A stretch of DNA of 64,000 nt from Cylindrotheca closterium (GCA_933822405.4 CAKOGP040001725.1:248001-312000), one strand, 5' to 3'; shown: positions 42,659 to 53,427, numbered from the stretch's first letter. Notes: a model not told the origin generated them from the letters alone. Program-made: numbers and translations.

Positions 42659-43071
42659 ATTTTTTAAAAAGCAAACTTGCTCATGATAGGACTACTATAA
42701 TAGACAGCGTAACAAAAAATTGTGCCATTTAATTTTGCAATGCTCGAATGCTAGTCCTGCTAGTCCTGATATTACTATGTGCCAACAGTAGAGAAGTCTA
42801 GAACAATTACAGAAACAGGGGTGCCAGTGTTTTACTAAGTGATAGCAATTCACTTTTTGCATATAAAGAGGATTTTGGTTGGTTCGCTGTGACTCTTATA
42901 TCCGAGTCCTTGGAAGCTAGCTTGTTTCTTTACTTGGTCTCCACCTCCCCACTGCGTACCAAGCTCACCGGTGGCAAGCCCTATGGCGCTGGAAACTATA
43001 CAACAGTGCCAGGATACTGCAATAAGGCCGATGGATTGATTCGTTCAGAGCATAATAAACTATGCTACTCG
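42659..43071. other. Convergent intergenic region
   Basis: 3' flanks of two convergent genes. A rightward ORF at 42889-43137 runs into the next gene on the other strand and has no recognisable domain, so it is not annotated. Confidence 0.45.
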
Positions 43072-44541
43072 TCACTCATGTGCCTGTTTGAGCAAGCAGT
43101 AACAAGATCGAAGCTGATTCTCTGCCTTGGCGCATGAATTATTTTTGCCAAAAGGCAAATGATCCCAAAACTTTTCCATATCGCCAACTGTTAATGATAA
43201 CTCGGGAGTCCAATAAGGATCCGTCTGGTTGGTTCTTAGCCGAAAAGCATTCTTCAGGACATGACCCGTTATGGCCAATCTATGACGCGGATGACCCCTC
43301 AACTGAATGGCTCGTTGAGGGCACATGGAAATCATTTCACCTGCTTTCGGAAATTTGGAAACGAGACTGACCAATAGATCCGCTTGGGCCATGACTAATA
43401 CATCGGAAAATGCACTGATAGAGGTTTCAATCTTTTCTTCTGTAGTGGTGGTTTGTCCTCCCAGATAATTGTGCCCCACTCGTCCTTCGTTCCAGACAAT
43501 CTTGGGCGTTCTGGTGTGGAGCAAGTATTGCACATACCTTCGAATTCCAGGAGCATCGCTGGCCACATAAAGCCGCCAATTGGCCATTCCAAACATTCGA
43601 TCGGCCGCATGGGCTGTATCCAAAAGGATGCCTTTCAAATCAATTTCATTTACGGCCAGTGGGGTGTTTTCCATGTCATGAGGAAAATCCTCACAATTGC
43701 CCAAGGCGTTCCAGGCTGCATTTCGCTCTAGTTCGTCACTCCACCCAGCACGAATATGAAGGGCGACCAATGGCAAATGGTCGGAAGAATTTTCAGCGAA
43801 CTTGGCAGCCACTTGTTCCAATTTTGTCGCCACTGCCTCTCGGGGTCGAGTAATGGCATATAGGACGCATTTTTTGATAGGCTCTGATCGGTTCAGGACA
43901 GGAACGACAACGGTCGGATCATGAACATAATCCAAGAGTTTAAATTTGTAAGTGTTGGCCTCCAGAGTTTTTGACCAATCATCCTTGAGAATGGGAGTAC
44001 AGTCGGGTTGCTCCTGGAGACTATCCATGGCATATTTGACATACGAAACAGTAAGGGCATTGCCAATTCCGTGATTGTTGCGAACGTTTTCAATGACACG
44101 GGAACAATTGGCTGGACGTGGATTGCAGTTGGCACGAAAAGCAGCAGCCATGTCGCATTTGGACCAATTGTTCCAATAAGAATCATGCTTGAGGAATTCC
44201 TTGTTTGTGTAATATTCTGTTGGAGATGGTGTGGGTGTTCCTGTGGATTGTGCGCGTACAGTGGAAGGTGCATTTTCCGAGGCCGATGATGATGTCAAGG
44301 CTTGCGCGTTGTTGCCTTGATTTGGTATCTTTGCTGATTTGCTTCCTAGGGCAGGATCTTGTTGTTTCGAGAAAGAGCGGTATGGTTGTTTGCTACCAAA
44401 CAAGATCAAACCAATAATCACTAGAATCCATATTGGGCTCAACCATTTGGATTTCTTTTTGGAAGTATTATTGGTTCGATTGGTACTATTTGGCTCTGCT
44501 GTCCCGCAGACATTCTGTCCATGTCTGTTTCGAATGGTCAT
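43072..44541 (-). CDS. Fucosyltransferase-like type II membrane protein
   Basis: 489 residues, no intron. Basic N-terminus, one helix (about 33-49), a Ser/Thr/Pro-rich stem, then the catalytic region from about residue 110. VALHIRAGWSDELE matches the H-x-R-x-G motif of alpha-1,6 and O-fucosyltransferases (GDP-fucose binding). LYVASDAPGIRRYV and a late DLLVSLVSKFPKAGEM are in the right order for that superfamily. Several Cys and N-x-S/T sites fit a Golgi lumen location. It would transfer fucose to a glycan or protein; the acceptor is unknown. The family call rests on short motifs. Confidence 0.65.
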   Translation of the reverse strand: MTIRNRHGQNVCGTAEPNSTNRTNNTSKKKSKWLSPIWILVIIGLILFGSKQPYRSFSKQQDPALGSKSAKIPNQGNNAQALTSSSASENAPSTVRAQSTGTPTPSPTEYYTNKEFLKHDSYWNNWSKCDMAAAFRANCNPRPANCSRVIENVRNNHGIGNALTVSYVKYAMDSLQEQPDCTPILKDDWSKTLEANTYKFKLLDYVHDPTVVVPVLNRSEPIKKCVLYAITRPREAVATKLEQVAAKFAENSSDHLPLVALHIRAGWSDELERNAAWNALGNCEDFPHDMENTPLAVNEIDLKGILLDTAHAADRMFGMANWRLYVASDAPGIRRYVQYLLHTRTPKIVWNEGRVGHNYLGGQTTTTEEKIETSISAFSDVLVMAQADLLVSLVSKFPKAGEMISMCPQRAIQLRGHPRHRLAITGHVLKNAFRLRTNQTDPYWTPELSLTVGDMEKFWDHLPFGKNNSCAKAENQLRSCYCLLKQAHE

Positions 44542-45154
44542 TCTACTGGGACGAAGAAGACCAAACTACCAGCGAGAGTGGTAGATCATCTCATTGTGGA
44601 CTCTTAGCTGACGGAACGCACAAAAACAGCTTCAAACAAGAAGGATTGCGATGGAGTCTTTGAAAAATGAGAACATCGTCATGATATGGGGGAGTAGGTC
44701 ATCATCAAATTTGAAATTATGACTGGTTCAGTCCTGAACTGGTCGAGTCCCGCATTCATCCAAGAAGTTGAAAGTTGAAAGTGAAAGTTGTCATCACTTT
44801 TATTTCCATACGAATCACGAAGAAAGAAGCCAACCTTCTTTAGCTCGAACGGCTTTTACTACTCTCATGGCAAGTTTGCACTTCAGCCAGGATTTTCGCC
44901 ACTGCTGGCTAAAGCCTTGCACCCAGCATGGGCCCGCTGCTGCTGAAGGCAACTAGATATAAGTTCATGATTAGTAGTTTTGAAGTATATATCCTACACA
45001 TTTTCTATTTAGTTCCAAAACGCAGATTTGTTTGTTGGCGATGAACATCTGAACTAGTGGGCAAACTGAAAGATAAAAAATGGATATATACGGTACCTTT
45101 GTTCTATGAATATAATATACTAGCCCTATATTATTTCGTTAGCCAAAGCTCGCT
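44542..45154. other. 613-bp intergenic region
   Basis: Apart from the hydrolase fragment at 44854-44945, I see no gene. It should include the promoter of the fucosyltransferase-like gene and the 3' flank of the DEP-ATPase gene. Confidence 0.45.
44854..44945 (+). pseudogene. Stray copy of the 3' end of the membrane-anchored hydrolase gene
   Basis: About 90 bp here closely match bases around 42523-42603 of the hydrolase gene (CATGGCAAGTTTGC, CTTCAGCCAGGAT, CGCCACTG, GCATGGGCC shared), in the same orientation, about 2.3 kb downstream. Small indels break the frame and there is no other hydrolase sequence around it. It looks like a dead duplicate, with the fucosyltransferase-like gene lying between the two. 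Confidence 0.7.
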
Positions 45155-48100
45155 TTAATTGAAGGACGGCGGTTGTTCACTCTCGTCCATGCTACTGCGC
45201 TTGATTCTGCGAGCAGTAGCCAAGGATGTGTGCATATGAGCAATCGAACCACGGAAATGTCGTCGACTGCGAAGCCCTTCACTCTTTCGTTGGCGTACTC
45301 TGCTACCCGGTGCTTCTTTGGGGAAACATTCCGGATGGCGCTTCTTCACTGATTCTGCAACTTCTGCTGCTCCCCAAGATTGGTACTGCTTGTACGCTTC
45401 TTCGATGAAACGACTGGCTGAGTCCACTTGGTCGGGTTGGCTCAAGCAGAATTGGGCGCACAGATAGTTTCCCAGAGCACTGTCTTGAAGAAATCCAGTT
45501 CGGGACGCAAGGGCAATTGCCCTTTCGTACTTTCTGACAACCTTGGTCGGATCTTTTGGAGCCAACGACATCAATCCGGCTTGCAGGAGTTGGAATTTAT
45601 GGTTCACATTCACAGCACCTTGTTCCACCAAGTTTTTCAAGAAACCAGTGTACTTCTTGGCATCGTTTTTGGTTTGCACTTTCTTGGTAATTCGATAGTT
45701 CTCAATCGAAATGAGCGCGTAGAAGAAAACTCTGCTGTGAAACAGCAAGGTTGCCTTGAGGTATCCGATGTGCAAATTCTTGATCTCATTGTAATAGTTT
45801 GTAGCCTTCTCCAGATCACCAAAGTAGAACGCAAGTTCCATTCCATAGGCACGGATGAACTCCCAACATACGTCATGTTCACTTTCAGTCGGAACTTTAC
45901 CTGCCAGTTCAATTGCCTTTCCCTTTTCGATATTCGTCGGGTCGCCTGAGACACCTTGCAAGTTTAGCAATAATTGGTACATCGGTGTGACCATGTGAAA
46001 GAGATAAAGCTGTTTATAATCCAGCATTTGGAGAGCAAATCTTTCAATGTCATCAATGAGCGGTTCAAAAGGCAAGCCACTGTAATAGAAGCTCCAAAGG
46101 TAGACACGAGCTCCGTGGAATGCATTTTGGATGTCACCAAGCTCCATACTGGCCTTGTATCCATCCAATGCCAGGTACATACACCTGGAGATTGGCTGAA
46201 CACACCCGAGAGCCATACATGCCTGTGTTAGCACACGCCCCCTCAAAGCAACTTCAACATTATCTTGAATCTGAAACCCAAGTTGAATGAACTTGTTTCC
46301 TTCTTTCAAGTCATTGCCATACGCAATGAAGTCTAAACCCACAAGGATGAAAATCAGAGGAGTAAACTTCGAGAGACCATGCTTCAGCGTCATCTGAACC
46401 ATCCGTGCAGTTGCAAAGCAACTGAAAAGTCGCCCCGGCGCATCCGAGGTCAAAACAAGATCAGTCATGATATCATAACAAAAGTCAATGCCCTTATCTG
46501 TTGCATGGGGAAGGGCAAGAACCTCTTCGGCATTCTTGATGCCAGATTTCGTCTTTTCCCACTCTAGCTTCACTTGAATAACGTTGGGGTCTTTTGGGAT
46601 TTTGAGCCCAGCTGCAGCCAACAGATCGATAGCAAAATCAAGTTGTTCTTTCATTCTGCTCTCCGCAGTGAAGCAGCGAAACAAGGTAATACTAGCGGTC
46701 TGTTTGTCTTTTTGTAGCCGGCTCTCTTCGAGGACCGTCTCAGCGAGCTTTCGGCTCTCTTCGACTCGGCCGGCACTGAGTTCTGATTGCGCAAGGGTTG
46801 AGTACATCAAAACAGAAGATTCGTAGTGATCACGAAAGGCAGCCTTCGGATCGTCTGCCAAAAGCTGGACACCGGTACGAAGATACCGATTGGCCACACC
46901 AAAGGCAGATAATGTCATCGCGCTTTGTCCTGCTCGAAGGAACCAGTTGACAATTCTGATTTTGTAATTTCGTTTGACCATAAGGAACATTTGCTCTTCG
47001 CTTTGCAACATCTGATCCACGCAGGCAAAGAGATTACTGCTATCCTGTAGCAAGTTCCGACGTTTCGAAAGCTTGAACCCAATCTCCCAGTGAACCTTTT
47101 TTCGCTCTTCTCCTTCGGGCAGAAGCTTGTATGCGGCCAGCCGAACCTCCTCATGGGCAAATTTGTATTCTCGCTCTGAAATTCGAATCAACAAGTCTTC
47201 GTTGCATGCTTGGTCAAGCACGTAGGCAGTTTCCTCGTAGATCTTCAAGACCGACTTTGTGGCATCGATGACATCGGGATCAAAAGAAGTACCAAAGCAT
47301 GAAGCAATTTTCAATGTCTCTGCCACAGAACGCGGCAAGTTTGCAATTCTCATCGACAGTAGTGATGCTACATTGTCAGACACATTGGTCTCCTGCCGAA
47401 TCTGTTCCACGTCAAACTTCCATTTTAAAGTTGGAAAATCGTAGATCAGGAGACGCATCTGCTGTAGCGTTTCAAGAAGCTGAATAAGGAAAAACATATT
47501 TCCCAACGTTCTCGTTTTCATCAGTGTCGCAAGTTCTGCAACTTGATCCTCTTCTAACTTCAATGAGTGACTGAGGAAGATTCGAACTTGGTTCTCGTTC
47601 AAGTTTTCCATTGCCATGCTCTCGACCTTGATTTTTTTGGTCATTTCCTTCTTGAACTTCATCAGGTTGTGCTCTTCATCCACGTGGTCAGTTTGATATG
47701 TTGCCACTAAAAGCAGATTATTTTGGCTTGACTTCAATACAAAGTCAAGAATTTCAAGTGTTTCTTGTTCTGCGAACATGATATCATCAAGTAGAAGGAT
47801 AACTGGATAGAAAGAGCACACCGCTTCCAAGAACGATAGTAGTGTATGTTTGATGCAAGCGCCTTCCCCATCGGACTCAGTCCGAACGGCTTCTTGCTCA
47901 ACGTCGTCAGCAAAAAGCATTGTGACGGCCTCGGGTACCCAATTGATGAAAGCGAGTTTCTGATTTCCAGTGAGTGTCTCGGCTAAACTGCGACAAATAT
48001 CGAAATTATCACCAATCTTTTTGCAGATTTCCGAAAATAGAAGTCGTATTGTCGCAAATGGTGAGTTTTCTGTCTTTTCGAATTTGGCGGACGAAAATAA

Positions 48101-50686
48101 GGCATTTTTGTCGCTATCGAAGGTTGATTCCACCAATGCACGTTTTCCACAACCTGAAGGACCCGATATCATAACCATGTGCACGTCGTTCGCGATTCTG
48201 TTCCCAATTTGTTTCAGCTGTTTGACGTGCTCCTGTCTCAAGGTAGCATCGTATTCCATTCGAATGCGTTCCCCCTTTTTCTTCGCGGGTTCAGTACTAT
48301 CCGTACCCTCGGCACCGCTAGCGTTACCAACATCACTGGCAGTAATGTGGGTTGGCACTAACGTAGGTGTTGCGAGTTCGGCTGCTGTTTTTTGCTTGCC
48401 CTTGGTCATTTGTGAAGGTTGAAAGCCTGTGACCGATTGATTTACGGTCTTGGCAATAATATCTTTTTGTCCCGAAGCACCTGACACGAAACGGAAGAAT
48501 AACGGCTCGTCTTTAAAGCCTTGGGTTCTAGTGACATGATGAAAGAAAGTATAGTCCTCTTCAAGTCTTTTCCCAATAGCAACTGCGTATTCCCGCGATT
48601 CTGCAATCCCCGATTGCACCATAAAGTCGACAGCTTCCGAGGCGATGAAACAACTGCGATAAGTCTTGAATTTACGTTTTCGGTTTTGCACGCGAATTCC
48701 CCGTCGCAGTCGCTCTCCAATCTGTAAGATTTCCTGTCGCTTCATCCGTCCCACCTGCTCGGTGACTCCCGAAAATTCCATGTCACCGTCTTGGCTGTCG
48801 TCGTCAAGACTGAGTTCAAAGGAAGCAAAGGAAGCAAACGATTGGTCGAAACTGAAGCCATCTGTGGATATGGATGAGCGCCCCAAGCTCAGTTTGGTGT
48901 CTTTGGAGAATCTATAGAGGAAGAATTCGTCCGCAAACGGCTTGTTGATTCCGTTTTTGCTACTATCAATGCCGCTCATTGCGTTTTTCTCCTCACCATT
49001 GGCCACACCACCTTTGGATGTACTTTTGACAGCCTTTCCACGAGTGGATACACAGTAGAACAAATCAAATTGGTCCATCAGGTGATTGCCAAGTTTCACT
49101 GCCTCTTCCCGACTGGAGGTGATTTTTGATTGCACCATGAAGTCCACAGCCTCGGTTCCGACGAAGACGTTGCGATAGCGTTTCAATTTGTACTTTCGGT
49201 CCTTGATGTTCAGACCTCGATTTAGCTTGGAGGCAACGCTGTTCAAGCCCAATATGTCCAAAGTGGTGCCATTTTGAAGCTTATAGGTAGGACCTCCAAT
49301 TGAGAGAGTCGTGGAAGCGATGGAATGTCCAGTGCCTTCCGGAATGGAGACTGTGTGGAAGGAACCGGAGTATTTTTCCGAGGCGATGGTGAATTCTTCG
49401 GACCCGTAGGTGGTGGAGAATCGAAATAATAGCTTGCCATCCTTAAAGTTGTCATCAAAGCTGACATGATGCCAAAGTCCCAGCTGATGTTGAAGCGCAA
49501 GTCCTAGTTGCTCCGCCTCTTTTCGGTCAGCACACAAGCCTTCCTTCACCATAAAGTCGATGGCTTCACGAGTCATGAAGCATTTGTGATAGGTTTTGAA
49601 CTTGTGGGACCGGTCCTTAACCTTGAGTCCTCTTTTGAGAATATTCCCAATCGTGTTCAATTGCGACATTGTGTGAAGTTGTGGACGGGCTGGTGCTGCT
49701 GTTCCTGCGGAGGCATCTGCTGCATCAGGTGTAGATTGCAGGGAGTCATCGGGAGAGAGCGTTGCTGTGGTGATGTGACTCGGTCGCTGTTGCTGGTTGG
49801 TTCCTGGTTGCTGCTGCTGCTGCTGCCGTTGGGCTTGCTCCTGGGATGCCGTGGCGGCCGATTTCAGTTTGTTCTGTGCATTCTTTTCTTGGAATCGAAA
49901 GAGCAAGTACTTGTCGCTAAATGCGAGCCTTTGGTCGATATGCTGCCACAGTTGCAGTTCTCGTTCTAATCGTTGGCCCAGCTTGACAGCTTCGTACCGT
50001 GTGCCAACCAACTGTTCATGAACCATAAACGTAATAGCTTCACTGGCAACGAACGAGTTTCGATAAATGCTAAAGTTGTGGACCCGGAACCCTCGAACTG
50101 GTAGCTTTTGGCGTATCAATTCAGCAGCCGATTTTAAAGTTGCGTCTGTTGAGGACATTGATTTCGCTGAGGCAGGCTTTGCTGCTCCTTGGGCAGAAGC
50201 CTTTGATATGGATGCCCGTGGTGGTAAGGTGCGTCTTTCAGGCTCAATGAATCGATAAAAGAAGTGGTCATCGTTAAACTCTTGATCATCTAAAGTAGCA
50301 TGCTCAAAAAGATTCAGTTCCGACACCAGTTTCCGTCCCAATTCCACAGCTGCTGTCCTTGACTCCACCAACTGTGATCTCACCAGAAAATCAACGCAAT
50401 CAGTTCCCACAAAGGTTTGTTTGTACGTTCGAAAGCGCTGTCTGTGATCTCTGACAGGTAAGCCGCGTTCTAGATCTGCCGCAACTTGCTGTAAGGCAGC
50501 GGGATTGCGCATGATATTATGCTTATTCATAGCGGCCCCGTTGCTGTTTACTGCCGTTGCGTTTCCAGCCATGTTGACGGTCATCTTCTTACTTTCTTCG
50601 TAATAATCCCTTTCCGAATGGAGTTCAGATTCACACATGCTTTCCGACATTTCACTGGATTCGCTGATATTGTTTAGGCTCGTCAT
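45155..50686 (-). CDS. Five-DEP-domain AAA-type ATPase with helical-repeat C-terminus
   Basis: 1843 residues without an intron. Five DEP domains lie at about 69-149, 189-265, 342-420, 482-592 (carrying a Ser/Lys-rich insert) and 655-732. Each has the core pattern (G/K)-(L/I)-x-(V/I)-x(4)-R-x-(H/K)-x-(F/L)-x-x-Y, then DFMV or a close form. A P-loop NTPase follows: Walker A GPSGCGKRA (about 842) and Walker B VILLLDDI (about 960). The last 600 residues are helical, TPR-like. DEP domains bind membranes or receptors, and the ATPase plus repeat layout is like that of signalling STAND-type ATPases. It may be a membrane-linked signalling hub. Parts are clear, cellular role inferred. Confidence 0.8.
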   Translation of the reverse strand: MTSLNNISESSEMSESMCESELHSERDYYEESKKMTVNMAGNATAVNSNGAAMNKHNIMRNPAALQQVAADLERGLPVRDHRQRFRTYKQTFVGTDCVDFLVRSQLVESRTAAVELGRKLVSELNLFEHATLDDQEFNDDHFFYRFIEPERRTLPPRASISKASAQGAAKPASAKSMSSTDATLKSAAELIRQKLPVRGFRVHNFSIYRNSFVASEAITFMVHEQLVGTRYEAVKLGQRLERELQLWQHIDQRLAFSDKYLLFRFQEKNAQNKLKSAATASQEQAQRQQQQQQPGTNQQQRPSHITTATLSPDDSLQSTPDAADASAGTAAPARPQLHTMSQLNTIGNILKRGLKVKDRSHKFKTYHKCFMTREAIDFMVKEGLCADRKEAEQLGLALQHQLGLWHHVSFDDNFKDGKLLFRFSTTYGSEEFTIASEKYSGSFHTVSIPEGTGHSIASTTLSIGGPTYKLQNGTTLDILGLNSVASKLNRGLNIKDRKYKLKRYRNVFVGTEAVDFMVQSKITSSREEAVKLGNHLMDQFDLFYCVSTRGKAVKSTSKGGVANGEEKNAMSGIDSSKNGINKPFADEFFLYRFSKDTKLSLGRSSISTDGFSFDQSFASFASFELSLDDDSQDGDMEFSGVTEQVGRMKRQEILQIGERLRRGIRVQNRKRKFKTYRSCFIASEAVDFMVQSGIAESREYAVAIGKRLEEDYTFFHHVTRTQGFKDEPLFFRFVSGASGQKDIIAKTVNQSVTGFQPSQMTKGKQKTAAELATPTLVPTHITASDVGNASGAEGTDSTEPAKKKGERIRMEYDATLRQEHVKQLKQIGNRIANDVHMVMISGPSGCGKRALVESTFDSDKNALFSSAKFEKTENSPFATIRLLFSEICKKIGDNFDICRSLAETLTGNQKLAFINWVPEAVTMLFADDVEQEAVRTESDGEGACIKHTLLSFLEAVCSFYPVILLLDDIMFAEQETLEILDFVLKSSQNNLLLVATYQTDHVDEEHNLMKFKKEMTKKIKVESMAMENLNENQVRIFLSHSLKLEEDQVAELATLMKTRTLGNMFFLIQLLETLQQMRLLIYDFPTLKWKFDVEQIRQETNVSDNVASLLSMRIANLPRSVAETLKIASCFGTSFDPDVIDATKSVLKIYEETAYVLDQACNEDLLIRISEREYKFAHEEVRLAAYKLLPEGEERKKVHWEIGFKLSKRRNLLQDSSNLFACVDQMLQSEEQMFLMVKRNYKIRIVNWFLRAGQSAMTLSAFGVANRYLRTGVQLLADDPKAAFRDHYESSVLMYSTLAQSELSAGRVEESRKLAETVLEESRLQKDKQTASITLFRCFTAESRMKEQLDFAIDLLAAAGLKIPKDPNVIQVKLEWEKTKSGIKNAEEVLALPHATDKGIDFCYDIMTDLVLTSDAPGRLFSCFATARMVQMTLKHGLSKFTPLIFILVGLDFIAYGNDLKEGNKFIQLGFQIQDNVEVALRGRVLTQACMALGCVQPISRCMYLALDGYKASMELGDIQNAFHGARVYLWSFYYSGLPFEPLIDDIERFALQMLDYKQLYLFHMVTPMYQLLLNLQGVSGDPTNIEKGKAIELAGKVPTESEHDVCWEFIRAYGMELAFYFGDLEKATNYYNEIKNLHIGYLKATLLFHSRVFFYALISIENYRITKKVQTKNDAKKYTGFLKNLVEQGAVNVNHKFQLLQAGLMSLAPKDPTKVVRKYERAIALASRTGFLQDSALGNYLCAQFCLSQPDQVDSASRFIEEAYKQYQSWGAAEVAESVKKRHPECFPKEAPGSRVRQRKSEGLRSRRHFRGSIAHMHTSLATARRIKRSSMDESEQPPSFN

Positions 50687-51545
50687 GATGTCTTCAAGCT
50701 CGTTCGTTGTGGTAAGGCTATTATTTTAGTATCCGAATGCTCCAATGGCCTTGCTGAATCAGATTTCTGAAATCTGATCAAATTATGATCAAAGCTTTTG
50801 TACTGATGGCGATGCCTGAAATCTCAAGTAGCAGGTACTCGTACTGTCACAGCACTGTATGCTTGATGGTGATGATTGTAGGCTTATCAAAGAAAGATAA
50901 TAGCCCTCGCAAGTCGTTGATGCCCACAACAGCTGGGGGGATGACTGATTTGCTTTGTGCCGGGGAACTTTTTCATGACCAATAGTTTCCCTTGGATGAA
51001 CGTCCGTAAGGCGGTCGCATAACATCTGTATGTGCACGTGGAATTTACTACGATCAGATGAAAGTGCTCATCAATTAGGGAGCGGCATCCAACACTCGGT
51101 TTTGGGTGCAAGATTTTGAGCTCGGATTAATTAAATTTGTTTCGTGCCTAAATGGAGAGCTACCAAAATGTCTGATTATCTCGTCGAATGCGAGATTATT
51201 GGCGGCTACGTGGTGTCACAATACGTAACCTGCCCCATTCGCCCAAGAATAAGATTCTCCATTTCATTCGTGGCCATCATCCTGCCAAACGAACAGTTCT
51301 CTTATATTCGTTCGGACAGAGAAATGCGTCGGACACAACATACGTCAGTCTGCCACCGATGCTTGAGCTGAGTGATGTGTGATGTTTCTCCGCCCGTCCA
51401 TCCACCATCATTGATGGATGAAAATATAGGCAGATCTTTCCTTGACAACAAAAAGAAAGTACAGCAGCGCAACTCCAAACGTGTGTTGCAGTGTTTATAT
51501 TCAAGAAACATTCCGACAATTTCAGCAACGTTAGTTGTATTTGCA
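50687..51545. other. 859-bp divergent intergenic region
   Basis: Lies between the DEP-ATPase and glutathione reductase starts. The reductase frame is open back to 51372, but that upstream part lacks conserved sequence and precedes the presequence, so it is taken as 5' UTR. Nothing else recognised. Confidence 0.5.
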
Positions 51546-53090
51546 ATGAGAATCGCCATGCTTGCCTCCATGGTGGTTTCGGCCGCTACCTTTGTTCCAC
51601 GCACCTCCTTGCGTCGGACAGCGCTATCCTCCGTGGTCAGCCGTTCCATGTCTTCCGAAGGAGACTACGATTACGACTTTTTGGTCATTGGCGGAGGATC
51701 GGGTGGTGTCCGCGCCTCTCGTATCGCGGCTGGTCACGGCGCCAAGGTCGCATTGATTGAACCCCAATTGCAACACGGTGCTCCCAACTACAGTGCCATT
51801 GGTGGAACCTGTGTCAACGTCGGGTGCGTCCCCAAGAAGCTGATGGTCTTCGCCGCTCGTTACCCTGGTGAGGTTGGCGAAGCCGCTGGATACGGATGGA
51901 GTGGAGCCACTCCAGGACAATTCGATTGGAAGCAATTTATGGAATACAAGGATACTGAAATCACTCGTCTGAACAACGTGTACAACAAATTTATCTTGGG
52001 AAATGCTGGTGTCGAAATCATCGAGGGTTTTGGTGCCTTGAACGGAAAGAATGCCGTCGATGTTCACATGACTGACAGTGGTGAAACCAAGACCTTGACT
52101 GCCAAAAATATCTTGGTTGCTGTTGGTGGTTGGCCATTCAAGCCTGATATTCCAGGAATCGAACACACCATCACATCGAACGAAATCTTTTACTTGAAGG
52201 AACAACCCAAGCGCATGGTCATTGTTGGAGGGGGATTCATCGCATTGGAATTCGCTACCATCATGGACGGTTTGGGCACTGATGTCACCCTCATGTACCG
52301 TGGCGACCTGTTCCTTCGTGGATTCGATAACGACATGCGGGCACACTTGAAGGAAGAGATGGAAACCAACTCCAAGATCAACTTGCAATTCAATACCAAT
52401 CCTACAGAAATTGTCAAAAACGACGATGGAAGCTTCACCGTCGTCACCGAGGACGGAAACAAGGTGGAATGCGACTCTGTCATGTACGCCACTGGCCGCA
52501 AGGGTAAGATTGAAAAGCTAAACTTGGAGTCCGCAGGTGTCCACACCGAAAAGTCCTTCATTCCCGTCGATGACTACTCCCGTACCAACGTTCCAGGCAT
52601 TTTCGCCGTTGGTGATATCACCAATCGCATTGCCTTGACACCCGTCGCCCTTATGGAAGGTCACCGTTTGGCCGATACTGTCTTTGGAGGTATGGATCGT
52701 CCTGTCGACCACGAGTTTGTCGCTCAAACAGTCTTCACCACTCCTGAAATCGGAACGGTTGGATACTCGGAAGAAGAAGCCGTCGAAAAGTTCAAGAATA
52801 TCTCTGTCTTCAAGTCTCGCTTCCGTGCCATGAAGCACTCCTTCCCCGGCTCTGAGACCTACAGCTTGTTCAAGCTCATTGTCGATGACAATACCGGCAA
52901 AGTTGTCGGATGTCATGCCGCCACGGATGGAGCCGGGGAAATGGTCCAAGGTATTGCCATTGCCATCAAGATGGGAGCCACCAAGGCTGACTTTGATAAC
53001 ACCATTGGAATCCACCCCACTTCTGCTGAAGAGATGGTCACCATGAGAACACCATCTTATTCCTACAAGGACGGTGTCAAGGTAGAGTAA
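51546..53090 (+). CDS. GR: Glutathione reductase (NADPH), plastid-type presequence
   Basis: 514 residues from ATG 51546, chosen because it starts a signal peptide ending SAATFVPRTS, a good match to the diatom plastid motif. The FAD-binding GGGSGGVRAS is at about residue 50, the redox-active disulfide in GTCVNVGCVPKK, the NADPH-binding loop VGGGFIALEFA, a second FAD motif with FAVGDITN, and the C-terminal catalytic HPTSAEE. All parts needed for reduction of glutathione disulfide are present at normal length. Third codon positions are C-rich compared with the neighbours, which suggests strong expression. The main role is keeping plastid glutathione reduced against peroxide stress. Confidence in function is high, in location moderate. 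Confidence 0.92.
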   Translation: MRIAMLASMVVSAATFVPRTSLRRTALSSVVSRSMSSEGDYDYDFLVIGGGSGGVRASRIAAGHGAKVALIEPQLQHGAPNYSAIGGTCVNVGCVPKKLMVFAARYPGEVGEAAGYGWSGATPGQFDWKQFMEYKDTEITRLNNVYNKFILGNAGVEIIEGFGALNGKNAVDVHMTDSGETKTLTAKNILVAVGGWPFKPDIPGIEHTITSNEIFYLKEQPKRMVIVGGGFIALEFATIMDGLGTDVTLMYRGDLFLRGFDNDMRAHLKEEMETNSKINLQFNTNPTEIVKNDDGSFTVVTEDGNKVECDSVMYATGRKGKIEKLNLESAGVHTEKSFIPVDDYSRTNVPGIFAVGDITNRIALTPVALMEGHRLADTVFGGMDRPVDHEFVAQTVFTTPEIGTVGYSEEEAVEKFKNISVFKSRFRAMKHSFPGSETYSLFKLIVDDNTGKVVGCHAATDGAGEMVQGIAIAIKMGATKADFDNTIGIHPTSAEEMVTMRTPSYSYKDGVKVE

Positions 53091-53427
53091 ATATTTTAAG
53101 TTTTAAAAATGATAATGAATGCTACTACCGACTAGCGAATACGTCCTGAGGACTAGCATCATCGACATGCAACAGCAACCAGGAGCTTGCTTGTTGAAAT
53201 GGATTGCACGCACAACCAAATCGCATCAAAATGAACGTGGACTCGTTTGTTTGTAACCTAGCGTTTATAATGGTTTCTAGCCTGTCTATGGTAGTGTGGC
53301 AAAATTGTGCATGCAAAAAATTGCAAAATTTGATGGCAAGCAGGAGATCTCAAGCAGCAGATGGCCTCAATTCTCTGCAAATCAAAGTGAAAAATTGGGA
53401 TTGGGAAAATGTCACCGCAACGTCTGA
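53091..53427. other. Convergent intergenic region
   Basis: 3' flanks of the glutathione reductase and kinase genes; nothing else recognised. Confidence 0.5.

Noticed and set aside
42889..43137. Plus-strand ORF of 82 codons between hydrolase and fucosyltransferase-like genes
   Set aside because: Overlaps the end of the opposite gene and has no domain or signal.
51624..52388. Minus-strand ORF of 254 codons
   Set aside because: Antisense to glutathione reductase, whose codon bias keeps the opposite frame open.
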